From contig BGZK01000017.1 of the NCBI GenBank assembly GCA_005406025.1, forward strand, positions 186,001-250,000: a stretch of DNA of 64,000 nt, read 5' to 3'. The notes below the pieces were generated by a model that did no database searches, was not told the origin of the DNA, and worked only from the letters and a program-made list of their open reading frames with translations. This stretch comes from Eumeta japonica. Its lineage: Eukaryota; Arthropoda; Insecta; Lepidoptera; Psychidae. Position 1 is the stretch's first letter. Each line of letters opens with the position of its first letter. Shown here piece after piece: positions 44,800-57,271 of the stretch. The translations under genes and the position numbers were made by a program.

Positions 44800-47300
44800 A
44801 TTGATTAGTACATGCGATCAGTAGCACAGCACTTACGGAGCTCTGACTTAAATTTACGGCGTGATACACATATCCAGATCAAAATTGCTCTGCCTTGACG
44901 GTATATTGAATTGACGGCATAATCTATTTAAGTAAGCATTAAAGTTTCAAGTTGTTGCCGAACTAGAGAATTAAACAAACTAAATTTGGTAGCAGACTTT
45001 CTAAAATTCTTACATTTCTGTGTAACAAAACCTAGTATTTTAAAACTTTTGGAAACTATAGTATCAATATGTTTACTGAATTTTAAATGTGTGCCAAATG
45101 TAACTCCCAGGTCACGAATCTGATCGACATGTTGTACGTGGATACCGTTAATATTACATTTGGTTGGCGAGGCATTTTTATTCCTACAGACAATTGTGTT
45201 ACGTAACATTTACTAAGATTCAATATGATATCATTACTATTACACCAAGGTAACAATCTGTTTATATCTTCTTGAAGAAGACCTACGTCGCTGAGACTAT
45301 AGATTGGTCGTAAATTTTTAAAGTCGTCAGCAAATAAATACAAAACGAAGTTTTTAGAGAAGTCTAGTACATTATCAATATAGATATTGAAAAAGAATAG
45401 GTCCTCAAATGGAGCCTTGCGACACTCCTGAGCTAGCTATGAAAGTACTTGAAGAATATCCGGCAGCAACCACTCCGGAGCGTCTAATGTAAGATAAGAA
45501 AGTCAACCATTGTAATAGAGGACCACAAACACCAAGAACGCAGAGCTTATGTATTGAATTTTTGTGGTTAACGTAGTTGAAAGCTTTTGAAAAAGCTCTA
45601 TATATAATAACTACAGGTATGTGCTTTTCTACGTGTTCTACAAGGTGAGTTAATTAAGATACCAAGTTAGTTGCTATTGATCTTGATTTCATAAAACCGT
45701 GTTGCTGAGGAATAATGCCACTCTTTACATAACAAGTTAAGCAATGACAAACAAATTTTTTTGAAAATTTTAGCAAAATTATTTAGAAAATAGATTGGCC
45801 CATAATTGGAAACCAATTTTTTTACACCGCATTTATGAATTGATGTGATAATAGCTTTTTTTCCAAATATCAGGAAATATGCCAACTTCTATAGATCTAT
45901 TACATATAAATAATACTAAGCGGTCGGGATAAAGGTGGCAGCATATCTGTGTAAGAAAAGTGGAGGTATATGGTCAGATCCCCTTTCAGGGACCTAGATT
46001 TTTTAAAACATTGAATATATCACGTTCACTAAGCGACTATTTATGTAAAGGTGTGGACTTTGGATCGGTAGCATTAAAATCATCTAAACTGTGAACTGCC
46101 ATTCGTGGTATGTTTCTTGTAATTTAAGGAAAAATTTTTAGCAAATAAATAACATATCGACACTCCGCTTTCTGCAATGTCACTCTCTAAATGCATCTTG
46201 GCCGGATATCTGGTGTAAGATTTATTCTTGTTCTTAATAAATGACCAAAATATTTTAAGGTTTTCTTTGCAGCATGTTCCAGGTTAATTATATATTGATC
46301 ATAACTATTAGTTTGGAGCTTAGCACATTTTATTCGTAAAATATCAAAGAAAACTACATCTAAGGGATTTTTATATTTTCTAATGTGTTGGTGTAATTTA
46401 TATTTTCTATTTAACAAGTATATAAGTTGCTTAGAGAACCAAATTGGATATTTTTGTGATGCTGTTTTTGTATTAGGTACAAAGATCTTAATTCCTTAAG
46501 TGTACATTAAAAAATGGTCTCATTCGGCAACACACAATGATAATTGCAATTTTGTTTCCCAAGAGATAGCATAAAAGGGCATTTATAATGCTATCGTAAT
46601 CCCCATTAACATAGTTGGGTTTTATAACATAATTGACGGGCGTATTTAACTTAGCATTAAACCTTAGAAATAACTCCAAAGGCGGATGTAAAAAATCTGT
46701 CACACTTTAGGTATCTGCACTCGACCGCAAGTCATTTACAGGAAATTTAGTAAAAACTAAAACTTATATCTTAAATTTATTGTTAAGGACGTAATTGTAT
46801 TGACAAAATTGTTGAAACGACATAAAATCCAGCTGTGCTTTGCTCACTTGATTTTCAATAGGTTCTGGGGTGGTGCATAATTTATTTTGGTCTTTATCGA
46901 TATTAGATAAGTTAAAGTCTCCAATTATTAGGACGTTGTTTAAATCATTGAGATACTTTTCTGTAGCATCTAAAATACATTTATAAATTCCATTTTCACA
47001 GGTGGTCTTAAATAGACACCACAAATATGTAGTTTATCGTGTGTATTGATGTCGACACTAACCCGGAGGCTCTCAGACTTACTTTCAAAACTATGAAGTC
47101 GTTGTCAATTTATTTTCTAGATGTTGTTATCACAACCCTTCGCTCTCTTTGTCTTTACGTAAGTCAGTACTTTCGCGATCCCGTCTGTATACATTAAAAC
47201 GATCGTCAACAAGCTCGGTATCAAAAATGTCACAAATAAGCCACGTTTGTACCAATACAATAACATCGAAATCTATTAAGAAAAAGTTATGAAAGTTATT
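44800..47300 (-). pseudogene. Jockey-like LINE, 5'-truncated and frameshifted (endonuclease and reverse transcriptase)
   Basis: On the minus strand the order is correct for ORF2 of a Jockey-type LINE. At 47290-47160, FDVIVLVQTWLICDIFDTEL and FNVYRRDRE give the apurinic endonuclease start. At about 46930-46900, NVLIIGDFNLSNID gives the endonuclease GDFN motif. At 45890-45780 comes the early RT segment with the PIHKSG-like HKCGVKKLVSNYGPIYFLNN. At about 45330 MYLFADDFKNLRP carries FADD, the RT catalytic box. The thumb and tail include IRDLGVTFGTHLKFSKHIDT at 45120-45060 and HARQ-like LVRQQLE near 44950. Stops and shifts occur throughout. ORF1 is missing. The clade is between Jockey and close relatives; I cannot resolve it further. 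Confidence 0.8.
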
Positions 47301-48530
47301 ATAACAAATTTTTAATAAATAGAACTTTATAATTAAAAATTTAATATGAATTTCTAAAATTCTACATAAAAAAGAATATAAGTATAAACTAATATAGAAA
47401 AAAGAAGAAAAACAAAACGATACAGTATTTATGGATTTCAGATGATAATGGTTGTGAATGACAATTCGTTTACAAGATTCTTCTTTTTATATAAAAAAAT
47501 CCCACTACGGACCCAAACAAATTTATAGTTTAGTTCCTTAACACGCTTACGTACGGCGGTGTGCAGCTCTTTCACGGCACAAAAATAACTAAGTGATCTT
47601 ATTTTTTCGAAATTACGTAACGAATTTAATATTTCCTCAGCATTTTTTCAATGTTAACTGAGGATTTATTTCCATAATAGAATTATAACGCACGAAGAAA
47701 TAAATTTGTATGATGTCGATTGTTTCGTTTATCCTTAATACGATCATTCAACATTAGTTGTAATAAACCGCTTGTAATAAACCATTGCAAAAATGGTTTT
47801 TCAATTTGTGATTCGAGGTATTTTTCAAAATGCATGCCATTATAGTTATTAGTACATCTGAATGTAGTCTTCCACACAAACTCGCTACTAAATGTCTCTA
47901 GGTAATTGTCTTTTTTTTCAATCAGGAACAAATACACTTAATAATTCCTTCACTGTTACCAATTTATATCCTTTTCATCTACTATGTATAAAAAGGAAGA
48001 GTTTGAAAAATCCAAGAGTGATGTTAGCGCTAAAAGTATTCAAGCATCATCTTGATCCTCGATTTTCAGATCATTTGTAAATTGAAACAGACAAATTTCT
48101 GAGTCAACTAAGCAGGATAGTAACGGCGGTACTCTTGAAGTCGTTATAGGTTCTATGAATCAAAAACTATTCTACTTCAAAAAACATAAACTTTTGATTG
48201 GTTTCATTTTGAGACCTATGGAGCAATCAACAAGTTACGCGTTAAAACGTAACCAGACTAATTAATGTCCCATCCCCTTTTCCCTATTCTGGTATGACGT
48301 AACAGTATTATTTGTGAATGAGTTCGAGTCACGCTTGATCAATTTTACGATTTGTCCTACAATCAGAAGTTGAATACACAACACAAACAAACAATTCCAA
48401 GAAGGAAGTTATAAATAAAGATATTTTTCTACGAAATATGGTTCTGATACAATTTTCCGTGACCAGTTTTTCCTTTGCCATGGCATTTATCCAATTCATG
48501 TCTTGGATATAAATTGTGTTGTATCCGAAC
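47301..48530. other. AT-rich DNA, no gene seen
   Basis: Frames of 84 and 62 codons have no domain. A stretch at about 48300-48450 has phrases seen in other repeats but no clear family. Confidence 0.4.
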
Positions 48531-48534
48531 GTCA

Positions 48535-48730
48535 GAACGACCCATCTAGTCCGAGGCCTTCATATAACCGCTTTTCCAAGTTTCCACCGACTTAATTAAT
48601 GTCTCGGAAGTTAATATTGGGCTAATGGGGTGCGGAAGCGGGCGGAAAAACCTGCGGGGCCCTGCGGTACGCGAAGCGAAAGCTGTGAGGGTGAGAGGGG
48701 AAATTCCTTGCAAAATATTCGTGCTATTGA
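48535..48730. promoter_or_regulatory. Regulatory-looking GC-rich block
   Basis: GC-rich against its flanks, with CGACTTAATTAATGTC and GGGCTAATGGGG. A 91-codon open frame begins at 48625 but shows no domain. Candidate conserved non-coding element. Confidence 0.25.
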
Positions 48731-49171
48731 GTCCTCGTTTGAGGTCGTTCGGAGGTAAAGGGGAATTTTATTGGAATTGCAATTTTCGGAGTCACGTAGC
48801 AGTTTCTAAGGCCGTTCTCAGTCCATATCAAGCGTCATGGTTAGGACCGAGGTCTCATAGCATAACATATTTATGTATAAAATATTTTAATAATCTATAG
48901 TACTAGATAAATCTGTACCGTCTATCTGTATATTCATTTTTTCGTAAAATTTCGTGCTAGGTGTTCTTTTTTGACCAACTGACCCCGATTCTACCATATT
49001 TAGAATATATGCTGTCTGTCAGTCTGTCTGACAATTTGTCTGTCTATATTTTTTAATAACTTAGAAAGATTTTACCGATCTCGCTAAAATTGGTAAACAG
49101 TCGGAACATGTAACTACACAAATGATCGGCTACTGTCTGTTAGTCTGTATGTCTGCTTATATATTCTTTTA

Positions 49172-50285
49172 TAAGGTCGGGGAAAAAGTTTTTTCGTGTC
49201 TTGTATACAAATGAAAGACAATTTTTTATTATATTTTATTTATATTTGATTGTAATACATGTAGTCCATTTTGTTTAACACCTTGTTGACATTTTGTTGA
49301 TAGGGGTATAATCCTATTTCTGTAGAAATTTTGAGACTTTTGATAGAAAAACTACTACGAGTAGTTTTGACAGTCCTCTTTTGATGTTAACACTCCCTAC
49401 AGAATTCTGAAGAAACCGAAAAAGGTGAAAAGCGAGGGACAAAGTTAGGGCTACATAATGAATGCATTAACACTTCCCAACCAAACTCTCTCAATATTTA
49501 CTGAGTGGTTAAAATGTGTGTCGTCTGGCGTTAACATGGTGAAAAACTACACCGTTTCTGTTGATCGATTCCTACCGTTTTTTCTTTACCTCTTGCTTGG
49601 GTTTCATTAGCTGTAGGCAATAGAGATTCGAATCGATCTTTTTGCGTGGCGGTAAAAGCTCATAATGAATAATGTCCTTCCAATACCACCATCAGTACGT
49701 AACATCAAATTAGTGCAAGTTAATCCGGGTTTCGCTATAGTCTGTGGAGCTCGCTTCCTTTTTGACCATGTTCTTTTTGGCACGTTCTTGTCGCAGGTAA
49801 TCCATTTTTCATCACCAGTCATTTTTTTTTTCCAAAAGAGCTGGGTTTCATTACGTTTCAATAGACAATAGCAAATGAGTACAGGATTCATTAGATATCT
49901 TTCAGTGAACTCGTGTCGGAAGCTTCTTTGTATGTCCAGCTTTTTCAAAATGAGTTAAAAATGTTTTGTTGTCAATCCTCAGCTTATCAGCTATCTAGTG
50001 AGAACTAATATGACGATATTGCTCTACATGTGCCAAAATTATGTCGACTTTATCCGTAACAGGTCAACAAGAGCAAGGTTCATCTTTGTCATCAAAATAT
50101 ATGGGACTGAAAACGCTTGAGCCAGTTTCGTCCTACTTTTACCGACGCTGAATTAGAGTCATAACCGTCACAAGTTCTTTTCGTGGCTCTTTTCGCATTT
50201 TTCCCTTTTTTATAATAAAACTTCAAAATGTATGAAATTTCTATGTTAGTTTCATTTATTTGGTGAAAGTTAAAAAAAAGAAAAG
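49172..50285 (-). mobile_element. Mariner relic, one inverted end preserved
   Basis: The left boundary TAAGGTCGGGGAAAAAGTTTTTTC matches the ends of the small element at 1529-1973. The opposite end near 50285 lacks its copy and runs into an AGGGTTCCG-family repeat, so that side is truncated or overwritten. The transposase reads on the minus strand (separate entry). The family is Tc1/mariner, mariner branch, from the protein. Confidence 0.75.
49440..50210 (-). pseudogene. Mariner transposase, frameshifted
   Basis: The N-terminal half appears in broken frames: RNWLKRFQSHIFDDKDEPCS at about 50130-50060, then VDIILAHVEQYRHISSH and IADKLRIDNKTFLTHFEKAG, the helix-turn-helix linker region. The 113-codon frame 49948-49607 contains LLKRNETQLFWKKKMTGDEK and WITCDKNVPKRTWSK, where MTGDEKWI carries the first catalytic Asp of the mariner D,D34D core, followed by RAPQTIAKPGLT. 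The later Asp residues and the C-terminus are not clearly readable below about 49600. Non-functional. Confidence 0.8.
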
Positions 50286-50955
50286 TGGAGTTCCGAAGCC
50301 ATCATTACAAAGAAAGTCATTACAGATGAAAAAAGTACGTCAATACACTTTCGTAATGTTTCTCGCACAGAATATTTATAAGAATTTTAGTCCTCTATAA
50401 CTAGAAACACAAGTTGGTCTATCGACTATTACTATGAAACTAGTATAAACTAAAGTGCAGAAGCAAAAGAGCGTATCTATCTTCATGGACTTATGTCCTT
50501 TTGTTGAAAAGCATTTTTCGGCAATAATTCAAATATAGGTACATCAGACATACGGTTTAGAAAATAAAGGGGGTGAGGCACAATTTCTGCTACTTTCGAA
50601 GCGATTGTATTCGAAATTATTCATGTAATCAGAAAAATTGCTTAGAAACCTTAAAATGTTTTAAAGGAACTGTCGAAATATGTGCCACGCGTTGATCTTT
50701 GCTGAAAAAAAAATTTTTCAGCTTCTGTTACATGTATGGAGTGTCCCCCTAAAAATATTTATTTTTATTATTTAACTAACAAATTAAGTAGTGGCTCATA
50801 CCAGACACTTACATTATAAATTTCATTAATAGTCGCCTTGTAGTTTTTGAATAAAATGCCTGTGACGTACGGACGAACGGATGGCCGTGATGTAACTATG
50901 AGGTTCCGTTTTCCATTTTGGCTCAGAGCCCTGAAAATGGAATGCATATTATTTT
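50285..50955 (-). repeat. AGGGTTCCG-family interspersed repeat, copy C
   Basis: Reads in reverse: GGCTCAGAGCCCTGAAAATG at its upper end, TGTTACATGTATGGAGTG, TTCGGCAATAATTCAAATAT, GTCCTTTTGTTGAAAAGC, and GGAGTTCCGAAGCCATCATT at the lower end. Copy E shares this lower-end segment (GGGTTCCAAAGTCGTCACTA), so the family is about 0.65-0.7 kb with imperfect inverted ends near AGGGTTCCGA / AGGGCTCTGAGCC. Confidence 0.75.
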
Positions 50956-51990
50956 CAAAATACAAAGACGATTTAATTATAGATTCATAAAATGCATTGG
51001 GTACTTCTTCTAATTTGAAGACATATATCTTAAAACTTATTTATACAATTTTACCTAGTTACACGCGTATTCTGAGGTATTATTCTCTTACAATAATGAA
51101 TTACCCGGTGATTCGAAGAGTACATTATTATAGTAATTACAACCATAATAAATTATCATTAAATTTGAGGATTTTGCATTTAATACTGTTTAATAGCCCA
51201 GAACCGGAAAACATGTTTCAATTCGGTCCCGTAAATATGTCTCAATTTCAGCATATCTCGTTCCAGGTCTGGCATGGTTAGCAGAGTTTTTGCCTGACAA
51301 CCGATTCATGTTTTTGTAAATTAATAAAACCTGAATAAAGACAAAAATCTTGAGGAGATTTTAAGATCATTAAGTTGATCGTTCACATTGATGGTCCGAG
51401 GGCCCTAGCGAGTGTTTGCAGATACAGTTTAACATTTTAAGGAGGTAATGTGGTTTAAACTTGACTTTTGATGATAAGTAGGTAAATCGCATTATTATAA
51501 ATTTAGGATGATCACTTTTCGACAAACTTGTCTCGTATCTGAGACACAGAAAAGTCATTTAAAAATTAGGGAGTTGTCTCAAAGTCGTGAAAACTCTAGT
51601 AACTTCAAAGCACTGTCAGAATTACACTTTGGTTCGGGATAACTTTGGTACACAATCGTGCTCCTCTAAAATTAGGTCAAAGGGTACCAAATAAGAATGT
51701 TATATAATTTTGCGTTTTCATTCGTCAGGAAACTGATGAGTGAAATTTTCGTGTTGAAAAATCAGGAAAATATTAGGACATTGCAAAAAAAGCAATATAA
51801 TTTACGCAACACTCGATATGTATACGCGTTTTATTGTCTCTTAAACAATGAATTACTTTATTTCTATTGATATTTTGTTGGTATAATTACTAATAAGTAT
51901 TTCTCAAAGTTGCTATGAATACCGCAAATACATTCTCCGTGTTTACAGTAGAATACCACTTTTCATGGTGATGGGGCTACAGTGTTGGAG
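50956..51990. other. AT-rich DNA, no gene seen
   Basis: A 94-codon frame at 50997 and a 62-codon one on - show no domain. Confidence 0.5.
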
Positions 51991-51999
51991 TTTAGTGAT

Positions 52000-52165
52000 A
52001 ACACACCCACACACACACACACACATATACACACGCACGCACACACACACGCACACACGCGCGCGTGTATGTATATATATATATATATATATATACATAC
52101 ACGTGTGTGTGTGTGTGTGTGATTGTGTGTATATATATATTTATTTATTTATTTAGAAGAATTTT
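52000..52165. repeat. CA / TA / GT compound palindromic microsatellite
   Basis: CA-rich on the left, (TA)n in the centre and GT-rich on the right. 52065-52102 is a perfect palindrome (GTGTATGTATATAT...). Pairing of CA with GT arms would extend the hairpin to roughly 100 bases with mismatches. Confidence 0.9.
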
Positions 52166-53215
52166 ACTTGATTGATAAATGTGTTGATGGAGCGCGTGTG
52201 CTATACGTCCACTGAGAACGCAGCGTCCACTGCGAGTATTAGTTTGAAAAGACATATTCGTCAATGAAAATGTCTCTTAATATAAAATGTTTGGTTTCCT
52301 TTATAAAATTTTGATATTACTTTGAATTTGATCAGTACGCCATAGCAATAAACATACAGTCAACAGCAAATACAAATCATTGACTTTCCTAACAAAAGAA
52401 ATTCTGGTGTAAATAAAGCTAATGGGACCCATATGATCTGCCCGTAAAGTGTCACGTGGATGAGAATTTGCAGTATTTGTAATTTATATTAGGATGGATT
52501 ATTGACAGTAATAATAATAAGTTGTTTATTTACTGAAGTAATAAATCAACCAATAATCCATACTTATACAATACGAGGTACTTGTGTGATAGCATGATAA
52601 ATTATAAACTACACAGTTTAGTGCCTCTACTAAATGGTACTACATAATTTCGTTGATATTTCAGTCCTTCAACATTTATGTCGGAGGCATCGGGTTTGCA
52701 TGTCATTTTTATTTTATTTTAAAATTATAACGGTATTTAGAAGTAATTTTAATAAAAATAAATTAATTAATAAACTTTGGCTATACAATTCACTCCGTAT
52801 ATTTCTGTGGGTAAGTCTGTGTGTACATAATATATATGCAGCCACGTGAGACTTATATGTAGAAACGTGATCATTTTTACATTATATTCATACGCAGTGT
52901 CCTATTCTTCCTGGGTCTTGCAGAACGATGAAAAACATTGGCTATGCGGGTGTAAGGAGATATACTCAATAATTTTAAATATTACCAGTACAGTCAACAG
53001 TTGTCGAAATCTGTTGAACGTAACAAGATTAAGTCGCAATTCTAAAGATTATCAGTAAGCGTTAATGAGGTCTAAAATGCGCTTCGCTTAACAAGACCAG
53101 ATTTGCTAGCTCCTTTTAAAAATTACCAACGCGGTCGACAGCGAATAAGATTCGTGGCAAATAACCCTAATTTTAAAGTACACTAATACAGTCAACGGCA
53201 AATGCGATTCGTGGA
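52166..53215. other. AT-rich DNA, no gene seen
   Basis: The phrases ACAGTCAACAGCAAATACAA (about 52357), CAGTCAACAGTTGTC (52991) and CAGTCAACGGCAAATGCGA (53188) recur, hinting at a decayed dispersed or tandem repeat. No coding frame recognised. Confidence 0.4.
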
Positions 53216-53219
53216 ACAT

Positions 53220-53395
53220 AACGGGATTCCAGAGCCCGCGCCCGATGGCTTCCCGTTCTCCATTAACACTTTAATTACGCCCGGGAATTAGTTATCCGTA
53301 ATGGAAGCCGGTTCGAATTGTCGGCGGGAATTATCAGAGTCGCGGGACCGTTTCTTACTTCGCTCACTCCGCTTGGAATCTGTGGCGAAGTGAAA
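53220..53395. promoter_or_regulatory. Regulatory-looking GC-rich block
   Basis: GC-rich, with CATTAACACTTTAATTACGC and GGGAATTAGTTATCCG and no frame. Candidate enhancer by composition. Confidence 0.3.
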
Positions 53396-53439
53396 CATTT
53401 CTATATTTCTCTTAAATTTTCTTTATTTCATATCGAGGT

Positions 53440-53645
53440 ATTGAACCCGAACTGAACAGGTAGGGGACTGCCAACGATCGTCGTCAATGTCCGGGGCCAG
53501 CAGGTTAACGTGCCATCCTGGCACGGGGCGTGTGGTGTGATGTGGCTGAAGTTAAAAACTCATCGATCAATTCGCCCGAGGTCAGAGTCGAAGCTAATAC
53601 GTTCTAGTTCGAAGGCAAGGCACTTAATCACAGAGTAATCGGTAC
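53440..53645 (-). mobile_element. Probable tRNA-derived SINE, related to that at 15.0 kb
   Basis: On the minus strand an A-box-like TTACTCTGTGATTAAGTG (plus 53621-53638) is followed closely by a B-box-like CCTTCGAACTAG (plus 53604-53615). The body has GGTTAACGTGCCATCC on + and GACGACGATCGTTGGCAG on -, comparable to the 15.0-15.24 kb element. Confidence 0.5.
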
Positions 53646-53719
53646 TCATATATTAGCTAGCATTATCAAAGTATTTTTACTAGATGTGCATGTCGAGGCA
53701 GAGAGTTAAGCTTGTTCGT

Positions 53720-53850
53720 AGTACCGGCCGAGTGGCAGCCGTAGTTCGTTTTGTTTTCCGTGTTTCGATTCTCCTACGTCATAGCTGTTGCCCGTGATTT
53801 CGTCCACATGGATTTCAACAAAAATGTTTGTTATTTGAATTCCTCATAAA
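53720..53850 (+). mobile_element. Probable tRNA-headed SINE
   Basis: CCGGCCGAGTGGCAGCCG (A box, about 53724-53741) and GTTTCGATTCTC (B box, about 53763-53774) with tRNA-like spacing. The body then has GCCCGTGATTTCGTCCACAT, resembling the common insect TTCGTCCGCGTGG tail. Distinct from the neighbouring element on -. Confidence 0.5.
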
Positions 53851-54224
53851 ATAAATAACAAATATACCTAAATGTAATTTCGTTGTTCTTCACTGCAATT
53901 AGATTTTTCGTGCTTCATATTTTTTTTTTTTTTTGTTTTCGTTCGTTTTTGTTCTTTCATTTATTTTTGTTTTTTAATTATGTCTGTTTTTTAATTATGT
54001 CTGTTTTTTTTGTTTTATTTTTGTATCAAATTTTTGGTTTTTGTTCTTTTTTTTATAACATTTTTATATATTCCTTGCAATGATAGTGTCATTGAAAATA
54101 ATGACTACTCGCTATCTAGTACCGTTGTCAATAGGTACTAGATATAGATAACAAACAAGCTTTATAAAAATCGCACACTGTATTGATTGGAAAATAATTC
54201 ATTTAGTGGTATAAATAGTACTAT

Positions 54225-56610
54225 GTATTAAAATTTCAGCGTCCACCACAACCTGACAAAGAGCGGAAGGTAGTTCCATATCATGAGCATCACTAACTTC
54301 CTCTCACCAACATCGAGGAGAATTTCGCTAAATTGTGAATCGAATGAATGTGCTCTCATGTTTTCTTCTAAATGAAATTTTTTACAATGTCTCCAAATTA
54401 GTGAAATTTTTAAACAGGCATTAATTTCCACCCTCGCGTGCTTTCAGCCACAACTGCTAATGTTTGTTTAAGATTTTTGGCGAATAAAAATGTGAGTCCT
54501 TCAAATAATAAAGTGTTACTTCTTAGATTTCGCATTGATTTCAGATCTTTACACGACTTCGATTGAAATTTTGTTTGCTTAGTACATTAGTTCCACACGG
54601 TAGACACAATCTTGTAATATTTTGGCTTTATAAATTTTTTTTCGTTACATTGATTTTTCCATAGGCTCTGCTTCTATTGGTATTTTAAATATGAAACATG
54701 TTGTTTTTTGGAGCGTCTACAAAATATAAACCACAAGCTTTAGCGGCATTCACATTGTCGGTCAGATCTTTGTAAATTTGATTTTGTTGTGTAATCTTAG
54801 TTCATTTTGATTTATCGTATGTTCAACTGGATCATGATTTGCGTGTTCAATATATTTTGTGTTCAAATTATCACAAACTCCATCGTTCGCCCTCGTAGAT
54901 GCTAAATATTATGAGGATATATAAAAAATATAATGAGGAAGAGTATTGCCGCATGCGGAAAGAAGAAGGTATTGCAATGCAAACAGAGCGCGATCAGTAA
55001 ATTTTCTAAATGAATATTTATGTCTGCGTTTGGATAAGGTCGTTGAAGGTCTCGAAGATAATCTTCCATGAAATGACCCTTAAAATTGTCCCATATCTCT
55101 GAGGGATTACAAAGATCGTAGAATACCGATATAATGGCGATTCTATTGGTATTCTAATCTCGCGATTTAGATGCGTTGCTGTCTATACTGGCACCTCTCA
55201 ATGTGTCACACCAGACGTTTTCGCCTTCTAGTAAACAAGTGTAAGGCATTTGCATGATTTGAAGGATGTAAAATACTGTTCACGTATTTGAAGCTATCGG
55301 AAACACTATCAAAGTCGCATTTCTCGGATTTTTTACCACTCCAGGAACATTGATTGTTTCAAAATAAATTTTCTGCACATTCTTTAATAACTTTCTAAAT
55401 GTGTTAGTGCGGGAAAACATTCATGAATCAAAAATGATAATATGCGTCAGATTGCTTCGTAAGTAATATGTCATACATCTTGAAATGGTGTCACTTTATA
55501 GCTAGCAATTTGTACACTAAGTACCGTCAAGTCTAAACCTTTGTTTATGCAAATATATCTTATTTATTTTAAACTGCTACAAAGTTCAACGTTGATAAGT
55601 GCTTTAAAAATGCGTGATAGTACCTAAGAAGATTGTTGATATTAATAGAGTTCTTTCGTGGTCGGATTGTATTGTTTTTATATCACCGTTTTCAGGTACG
55701 ACGTCTGTAAATCCTCATCCCTTCCTATAGCAATTTCTGTATTAAAAGGTTTAGGAAAGTTTTTACTACAAATACCGTTCTTCATACACGGAGATTGAAC
55801 ATTGTAAGGGTCACATGGACCGTGTACCTGTCTTCTGTGGGTCTTTTCAACAACAAGTAGCTCTGAACCAATTTCTTGATCTGGCAATTTTGCTAAAATA
55901 GCATCTTAAATTTGCTCAGCTATTATTTTCATTCGTAACCATATCAAAATATAGGCATGGAGCAAACGACATTTCTGCCAATCTATATTACATATGAAAT
56001 GGCGAACGGAATCGAAAATTTTCGTTTCACCAGGAGACCCATAATAATTTTTAGTTTTTGTTTAAAAATTTTTGCTATAACGTTATACCGATCAGAAGTC
56101 ACCTGCCCAGTAAAAAGTTCGTTTATAATTTCTTTCCTTTTAAGATTGGTTGTGAATATTATGTATCGATCAGGGCGTCCATATTTTCTCACATAGTAAA
56201 ACGTCTCCTGTATGCGTTGGTGCATATGCACCTAGGTATATCCTAGGCCATTCTGCAAGCGATGAAGGTAAAATAACTAACTGGTCCAAGTCTTCTACAT
56301 CCTTATTCTGGTCGATTGCATTTTAGAGGTGAATATGATTTTCAATTCGAAGGTCTTTTTGATTAATCCTTATAAAAATCAGTCTTTTTGTTTAAATTTT
56401 AGTATATACATCAGCTAAGTATTGATTAAACATTTATTTTAAGTTATGCAAATGATTGTATTCATTCTCTCTAGTCATTAATCGGTAATATTGTATTGTA
56501 GTGCGGAAAATTTTATTTGAAAGTTAAGTTGGCTCGTGTTTGGGTCGACTTGATACACCGCAAAGTAATATCCTCTCTTCCCCATAAACAAACATTGGAG
56601 AATGCTGTAG
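54225..56610 (-). pseudogene. Helitron Rep/helicase relic
   Basis: On -, from high to low coordinates: MTRENEYNHLHNLK near 56480-56440; the Rep region YYVRKYGRPDRYIIFTTN at 56205-56150 and INELFTGQVTSDRYN; a degenerate HxH site read as HAYILIW near 55960; then VHGPCDPYNVQSPCMKNGIC and SKNFPKPFN at 55830-55740. The region before the helicase (LEGENVWCDTLRGASI, FYDLCNPSEIWDNFKGHFME) lies at 55240-55065. Near 54750 YFVDAP marks where Walker A should follow, but the GGTGKT is lost. The helicase middle is missing, and the sequence resumes with EINACLKISLIWRHCKKFHL then EENMRAHSF at 54431-54340. A rolling-circle transposon protein, dead by shifts, stops and internal loss. Confidence 0.8.
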
Positions 56611-57110
56611 AGCATCATAAAATCTGTGAGCTTCAATGATTCTCTCTAATTTATTATTATGCAATAAAGTATGACGTGATTTTAAATAGAAGAGGCGTGA
56701 AATTTAAAAAAAAATCATTACATATATTCGGTTACAGTTCCCAGCTTAAACGATTTTTGCGTGTGATTCGGCGTCCGGGCAGTGTATCAAAATGATAAAT
56801 ACGTATTTTTTGAGTTTAACCTTCAGCAATATAACTGTGAACACTGCATTAAATTTTGTGCAATTGTTTTTGCGTGATGCACGTACAAAAAAACATGCGG
56901 ACAGACCGAAAATTTCAAATACAATTTATTTTGGCTTTTATTGTATTAATAAAGACCCTACATTAAGATTTTCATCAATACTTTCCGAGTACCGACATCG
57001 GTCAGTTCTGTTATATTTTTAATTACAATAGATACAATAGACAATACACAACATATAAAATTATACCGATTATAGTACGTAATCGCAGCAAAGACGTATC
57101 ACAATATCGG
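56611..57110. other. AT-rich DNA, no gene seen
   Basis: May include the outer part of the Helitron, but no TC or CTRR terminus was identified. Confidence 0.4.
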
Positions 57111-57114
57111 TCAA

Positions 57115-57262
57115 TTGAAGCGGTTTATCGTATAAATTACAGCGGCCGCCGCGCGTAGAGTCCGATCTAATTAACTCTGGAGATACACACGGCCGATACC
57201 ACTTTATCTCGGCGACACGCCGCCCGCCCAAGCGCCATCGGATATCCTGCGGAAGGCTCCCC
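57115..57262. promoter_or_regulatory. Regulatory-looking GC-rich block
   Basis: GGTTTATCGTATAAATTACA then CGGCCGCCGCGCG and GATCTAATTAACTCTGG. No frame. Candidate conserved non-coding element. Confidence 0.3.
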
Positions 57263-57271
57263 CAAAAAAAA

